From: Candidatus Saccharicenans sp.
GTDB taxonomy: Bacteria; Acidobacteriota; Aminicenantia; Aminicenantales; Saccharicenantaceae
Direction of reading: 5' to 3'
NCBI GenBank assembly: GCA_030018265.1
Contig: JASEFX010000019.1
Coordinates: 1 to 45,076 of the forward strand
Length of the DNA stretch: 45,076 nt
The position numbers were made by a program, and so were the translations under genes. Numbering within the stretch: the stretch's first letter is position 1; each line of letters begins with the position of its first letter. The notes under the pieces are model-generated. The model saw nothing but the letters and a program-made list of their open reading frames with translations. It was not told the origin of the DNA and did no database searches. Shown here piece by piece: positions 42,101 to 45,076 of the stretch.

Positions 42101-44239
42101 ATGAATTCCATCATGCCGCGAAAAGCGTGGTCGAAATTTTTTACTTTCCTGCTTTTGCTTGCCGCCATTCTCTTCCTGCCGGTCAGACCGCTTCCGGCTC
42201 AGGAAAAGGACAACCCGTTCTTTTCAGCTTACAACACGCCGTTTGAAGTTCCGCCCTTCGACAGGATTAAAAATGAACATTTCCTGCCGGCGATAAAGAA
42301 GGGCATAGAGCTGCACCAGGCAGAGATCGAAGCGATCGTCAATAATCCACAGCCACCGACTTTTGAAAACACCATCCTGGCTTTTGACCGCAGCGGAAAA
42401 TTTCTGGAAAGAGTGCAGGCGGTGTTCGGTGTCCTTCAGAGTTCGCACACTTCGCCGGAACTTCAGAAAATTGCCGAACAGACCACCCCTCTGGTCAGCC
42501 AGCATCGTTCGAACATCTACCTGAATGAAAAGCTGTTTTCCAGGATTAAAGCGGTTTATGACCGGAAAGCTCGCCTGAAGCTTGGTCCGGAAGAAAAATT
42601 CCTTCTGGAAAAGATCTACCAGGATTTTGTCCGCGCCGGCGCGCTGCTCGGTCCGGAGGATAAAGAGAAGCTTCGCCGGATCAACAGCGAACTTTCGATG
42701 CTAACACTCAGGTTCGGTAACAACGTGCTTCAGGAAACCAACAGCTCCAGGCTGGTGATAGAAAATCCAAAACACCTGGCCGGACTCCCCCAAAACGTGA
42801 TCGACAGCGCGGCCGAAACAGCCAGGAAGATGGGACTCGAGGGGAAATGGGTTTTTACCACTCAGGTTCCCAGCATGATCCCCTTTCTGACCTACGCCAG
42901 AAACCGCGAATTGCGTCAGCGACTGTATGAAGCCTATCTGAGCCGCGGCGACCGCTACAACGAATATGACAACAAGGAAATTATCAAAAAAATCATCGCG
43001 CTGCGCACCGAACGGGCCAGATTATTAGGCTATCCGACCTTTGCCCATTACACCATTGAGGTCAACATGGCCCGCACACCCGAAAGGGTGGAAGAATTCC
43101 TGATGGAACTCTGGCAGTATGCACTGAGGCGAGCCAGGGCAGAGCTGGCCGAGATGCAACAGATTGCCGATGAAGAAGGAGCCGGCATTAAAATCGCTCC
43201 CTGGGACTGGTGGTACTACGCGGAAAAATTGCGGCAGAGAAAGTACGACCTCAATGATGAAGAAGTCCGTCCGTATTTTTCCATCGACAACGTCCGGGAC
43301 GGGATGTTCACCCTGGCCGGACTGCTTTACGGTCTGAAATTCGAAAAGTTGAACAACATCCCGGTTTATCATCCGGAAGTCGAAGTTTACGAGGTCAAGG
43401 AGAAAAACGGACAGCATGTGGGGCTCCTCTACCTCGACTTCTTCCCCAGGGCTACGAAAAGAAGCGGAGCCTGGTCCGGAGCCATCCGTCGCCAGAGCTA
43501 TGACGAAAAAGGAAAAAGAATAGCTCCGCTGGCCACAATCAACTGCAACTTCACCCGTCCGACCGAGAAGCTACCGGCGCTGCTTTCGCTGACTGAAGTC
43601 GAGACCGCCTTCCACGAATTCGGACACGCCCTGGCCACTCTGCTGTCGAACGGCAAATACAACAATCGTTTCGTCCCGCGCGACGGAGTGGAACTTCCCT
43701 CCCAGATTATGGAAAACTGGGTTACCGAACCGGAATTCCTGAAAATGTACGCCAGGCATTACGCCACCGGCGAGGTTATTCCTGACTCGCTGATCACCCG
43801 GATCAGAAACAGCTCGCTATTCAATCAGGGATTTGCCTCAACTGAATACCTGGCCGCCGCACTCCTCGACCTCCACTGGCACAAAACCATTTTTGAAGAG
43901 GATTATGAAGTTAACGACTTCGAACGACAGGTTCTGAACAAACTCGGCCTGATCGAAGCGATCGCTCCCCGGTACCGCAGCACCTACTTCCAGCACATCT
44001 TCTCCGGCGGCTATGCGGCCGGCTACTACGTTTACATCTGGGCTGAGGTTCTCGACAGCGACGCTTTTGAAGCCTTCAAGGAGAGAGGCCTGTTCGACCA
44101 GCCCACGGCACTCAAATTCAGGAAGGAGATCCTGGAAAAGTACGGCTCGGCCGATTTCCTCACACAGTACATTAAATTCCGCGGCCGAGAGCCAAGAAAG
44201 GAACCTCTCCTCAGAAAAAGAGGGTTTATCGAGCAGTAA
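42101..44239 (+). CDS. Secreted M3-family peptidyl-dipeptidase (Dcp-like)
   Basis: 712 aa zinc metallopeptidase. A signal peptide (to about residue 33, ending P-A-Q) sends it to the periplasm. The zinc motif H505-E-F-G-H509 lies in F-H-E-F-G-H-A-L, with the third ligand likely in the following E-L-P-S-Q-I-M-E-N-W. The N-terminal Y-N-T-P-F-E-V-P-P-F-D-R-I motif is the Dcp hallmark. It likely trims dipeptides from short peptides. It is divergent from the GH106-like lipoprotein, which suggests joint use of extracellular polymers. Confidence 0.93.
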   Translation: MNSIMPRKAWSKFFTFLLLLAAILFLPVRPLPAQEKDNPFFSAYNTPFEVPPFDRIKNEHFLPAIKKGIELHQAEIEAIVNNPQPPTFENTILAFDRSGKFLERVQAVFGVLQSSHTSPELQKIAEQTTPLVSQHRSNIYLNEKLFSRIKAVYDRKARLKLGPEEKFLLEKIYQDFVRAGALLGPEDKEKLRRINSELSMLTLRFGNNVLQETNSSRLVIENPKHLAGLPQNVIDSAAETARKMGLEGKWVFTTQVPSMIPFLTYARNRELRQRLYEAYLSRGDRYNEYDNKEIIKKIIALRTERARLLGYPTFAHYTIEVNMARTPERVEEFLMELWQYALRRARAELAEMQQIADEEGAGIKIAPWDWWYYAEKLRQRKYDLNDEEVRPYFSIDNVRDGMFTLAGLLYGLKFEKLNNIPVYHPEVEVYEVKEKNGQHVGLLYLDFFPRATKRSGAWSGAIRRQSYDEKGKRIAPLATINCNFTRPTEKLPALLSLTEVETAFHEFGHALATLLSNGKYNNRFVPRDGVELPSQIMENWVTEPEFLKMYARHYATGEVIPDSLITRIRNSSLFNQGFASTEYLAAALLDLHWHKTIFEEDYEVNDFERQVLNKLGLIEAIAPRYRSTYFQHIFSGGYAAGYYVYIWAEVLDSDAFEAFKERGLFDQPTALKFRKEILEKYGSADFLTQYIKFRGREPRKEPLLRKRGFIEQ

Positions 44240-44274
44240 ACGTCCGGGAGAGTATTGAGGAAATAAAAATTAAA

Positions 44275-44368
<94 letters not shown>

Positions 44369-44407
44369 GCGCCTGCGGGTGATGTTATTTTAACATGATT
44401 CCGACTG

Positions 44408-44432
44408 AAAAAAAACCCCCTTTTCCGGAGAA
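44408..44432 (-). terminator. Possible terminator between the end gene and tRNA-Ser
   Basis: Minus strand CTCC-GGAAAA-GGGG with further G-U pairing (44430-44416) followed by T8 (44415-44408). It lies about 200 bases after the gene at 44628 and before the tRNA. The stem is short and partly wobble. Otherwise the 259-base gap 44369-44627 contains no gene; a poor TTGCGC-16-CAGAAT pair on the minus strand near 44484-44511 could drive the tRNA. Confidence 0.35.
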
Positions 44433-44627
44433 GCACCGCCTTCTGTGGTGAAAAAAAGAGTTTTCCTGCCGGAGTTGGATTCTGTACGGTTAAGCTTAGC
44501 GCGCAACCATCTCGCTTTAATCTTATTATAAAATAGCACCCGCTCAGAGAAAAACATAAACTAACCTCTTTCCCGCAGGACTGCCCTTCACCCTGGCTAA
44601 CTTCAAAAACGCACTTCTCAGATGCGA

Positions 44628-45071
44628 TTACCTGGCCGGGCTGCCCGCTATCACCTTTTCTTTATGAGCGCCTCTGGTGGTGTGAATCCGATAGCCTTCC
44701 TCTCCTGAAAGCCAGATCTGTGAGAGCACATAAACCGTAAAATACTCCGTGTAGGAAGGAGCAAAATCCCCGACCTCGTCAAACACCAGACGCGGTTCAG
44801 CCGCCGGCTGCTCGGGCGGAGTCATTTTTTCCTGTATGGTTAACTCGAGCTCCTTCCCGGTAGAAACCTGCCGCAGCACCAGTTTCCCGGACTGGTTAAA
44901 ACCGAACCAGTATTCGCCAGCGGGAATTTTCTTGCCGGCAGCCCGGAATTCAAACGGCACCTTAAAAACGGCTGCGGATTTTTCGCCAGCCTGAAGCGCC
45001 GAGATGACGGACGGAAGCGCGACCAGCTCAACCGCCAGAAAAAGCGAAAGAAACCAGGCGATTTTCTTCAT
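44628..45071 (-). CDS. Small secreted protein of unknown function
   Basis: 147 aa. A signal peptide (about residues 1-28, ending L-Q-A) is followed by V-P-F-E-F-R-A-A-G-K-K-I-P-A-G-E-Y-W, a motif I associate with a family of short secreted proteins common in Acidobacteriota (from memory, not searched). The rest is beta-rich with L-V-L-R-Q-V and ends A-G-S-P-A-R. The start ATG at 45071 is only 5 bases from the window edge, so its ribosome site cannot be seen. Confidence 0.8.
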   Translation of the reverse strand: MKKIAWFLSLFLAVELVALPSVISALQAGEKSAAVFKVPFEFRAAGKKIPAGEYWFGFNQSGKLVLRQVSTGKELELTIQEKMTPPEQPAAEPRLVFDEVGDFAPSYTEYFTVYVLSQIWLSGEEGYRIHTTRGAHKEKVIAGSPAR

Positions 45072-45076
45072 AGATA

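Noticed and set aside
41908-42168. Minus-strand open frame in the gap before the M3 peptidase
   Set aside because: It overlaps the M3 start and promoter and shows no ribosome site or protein-like pattern.
44440-44465. Hairpin CACC / GGTG beside an A-run near 44434-44457
   Set aside because: On the minus strand the T-run precedes the hairpin and on the plus strand A residues follow, so neither orientation gives a terminator.

Overview
The window is a dense chromosomal segment with no mobile elements, CRISPR arrays or rRNA. Gene content fits a free-living Gram-negative-type bacterium, and my best guess is a member of the Acidobacteriota/Aminicenantes (inference, not shown by a marker gene). 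Pointers are a split glyQ/glyS glycyl-tRNA synthetase, a two-subunit glycine decarboxylase, GldA/F/G-like transporter genes with a DUF4340 partner, DUF6599 and DUF362 proteins, a large GH106-like lipoprotein, and a terminal secreted protein of a type I associate with Acidobacteriota. Many promoters are close to TTGACA-17-TATAAT, and several put the start codon within about 12 nt of the -10 box.

Layout. 1-4095: end of a PilZ-like gene, coaE, an HU/IHF protein (minus), then an NfeD-slipin-SPOR membrane cluster. 4215-10359: translation and nucleotide housekeeping: prfB with a programmed +1 frameshift, mazG (minus), a DUF1844 gene with ribF, pyrR-pyrC, and rnc. 10373-12318 (minus): an AI-2E family permease and a DUF6599 secreted protein. 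12429-18717: a co-directional run of DUF362, a Tat-signal radical SAM protein, a membrane spermidine-synthase-like protein, a TonB-like protein and an overlapping secreted protein; this is the best candidate for an undescribed system. 18778-19251: a PilZ protein.

19283-26633 (minus): gcvT, gcvH, gcvPA, gcvPB, glyQ and glyS run in one direction, so glycine breakdown and glycyl-tRNA charging appear linked. argS is divergent (26756-28696). 28767-33481 is an ABC transporter operon (ATPase, permease, GldG-like, DUF4340) with 4-nt or near-zero spacing. After it comes a 262-nt non-coding gap with strong nested pairing potential, then a GAF plus degenerate GGDEF protein and a DHH-like protein whose motifs are in inverted order.

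36012-38633 (minus): a YpeA-like acetyltransferase, a membrane protein and a DUF1846 ATP-binding protein. 38647-44239: a GH106-like lipoprotein and a divergent secreted M3 peptidase. The window ends with tRNA-Ser(GCT) (minus) and a small secreted protein (minus).

Shared themes are c-di-GMP-type domains (PilZ, degenerate GGDEF), envelope and secretion functions, and one-carbon/glycine metabolism. All functional calls rest on motif reading by eye; no database search was run.
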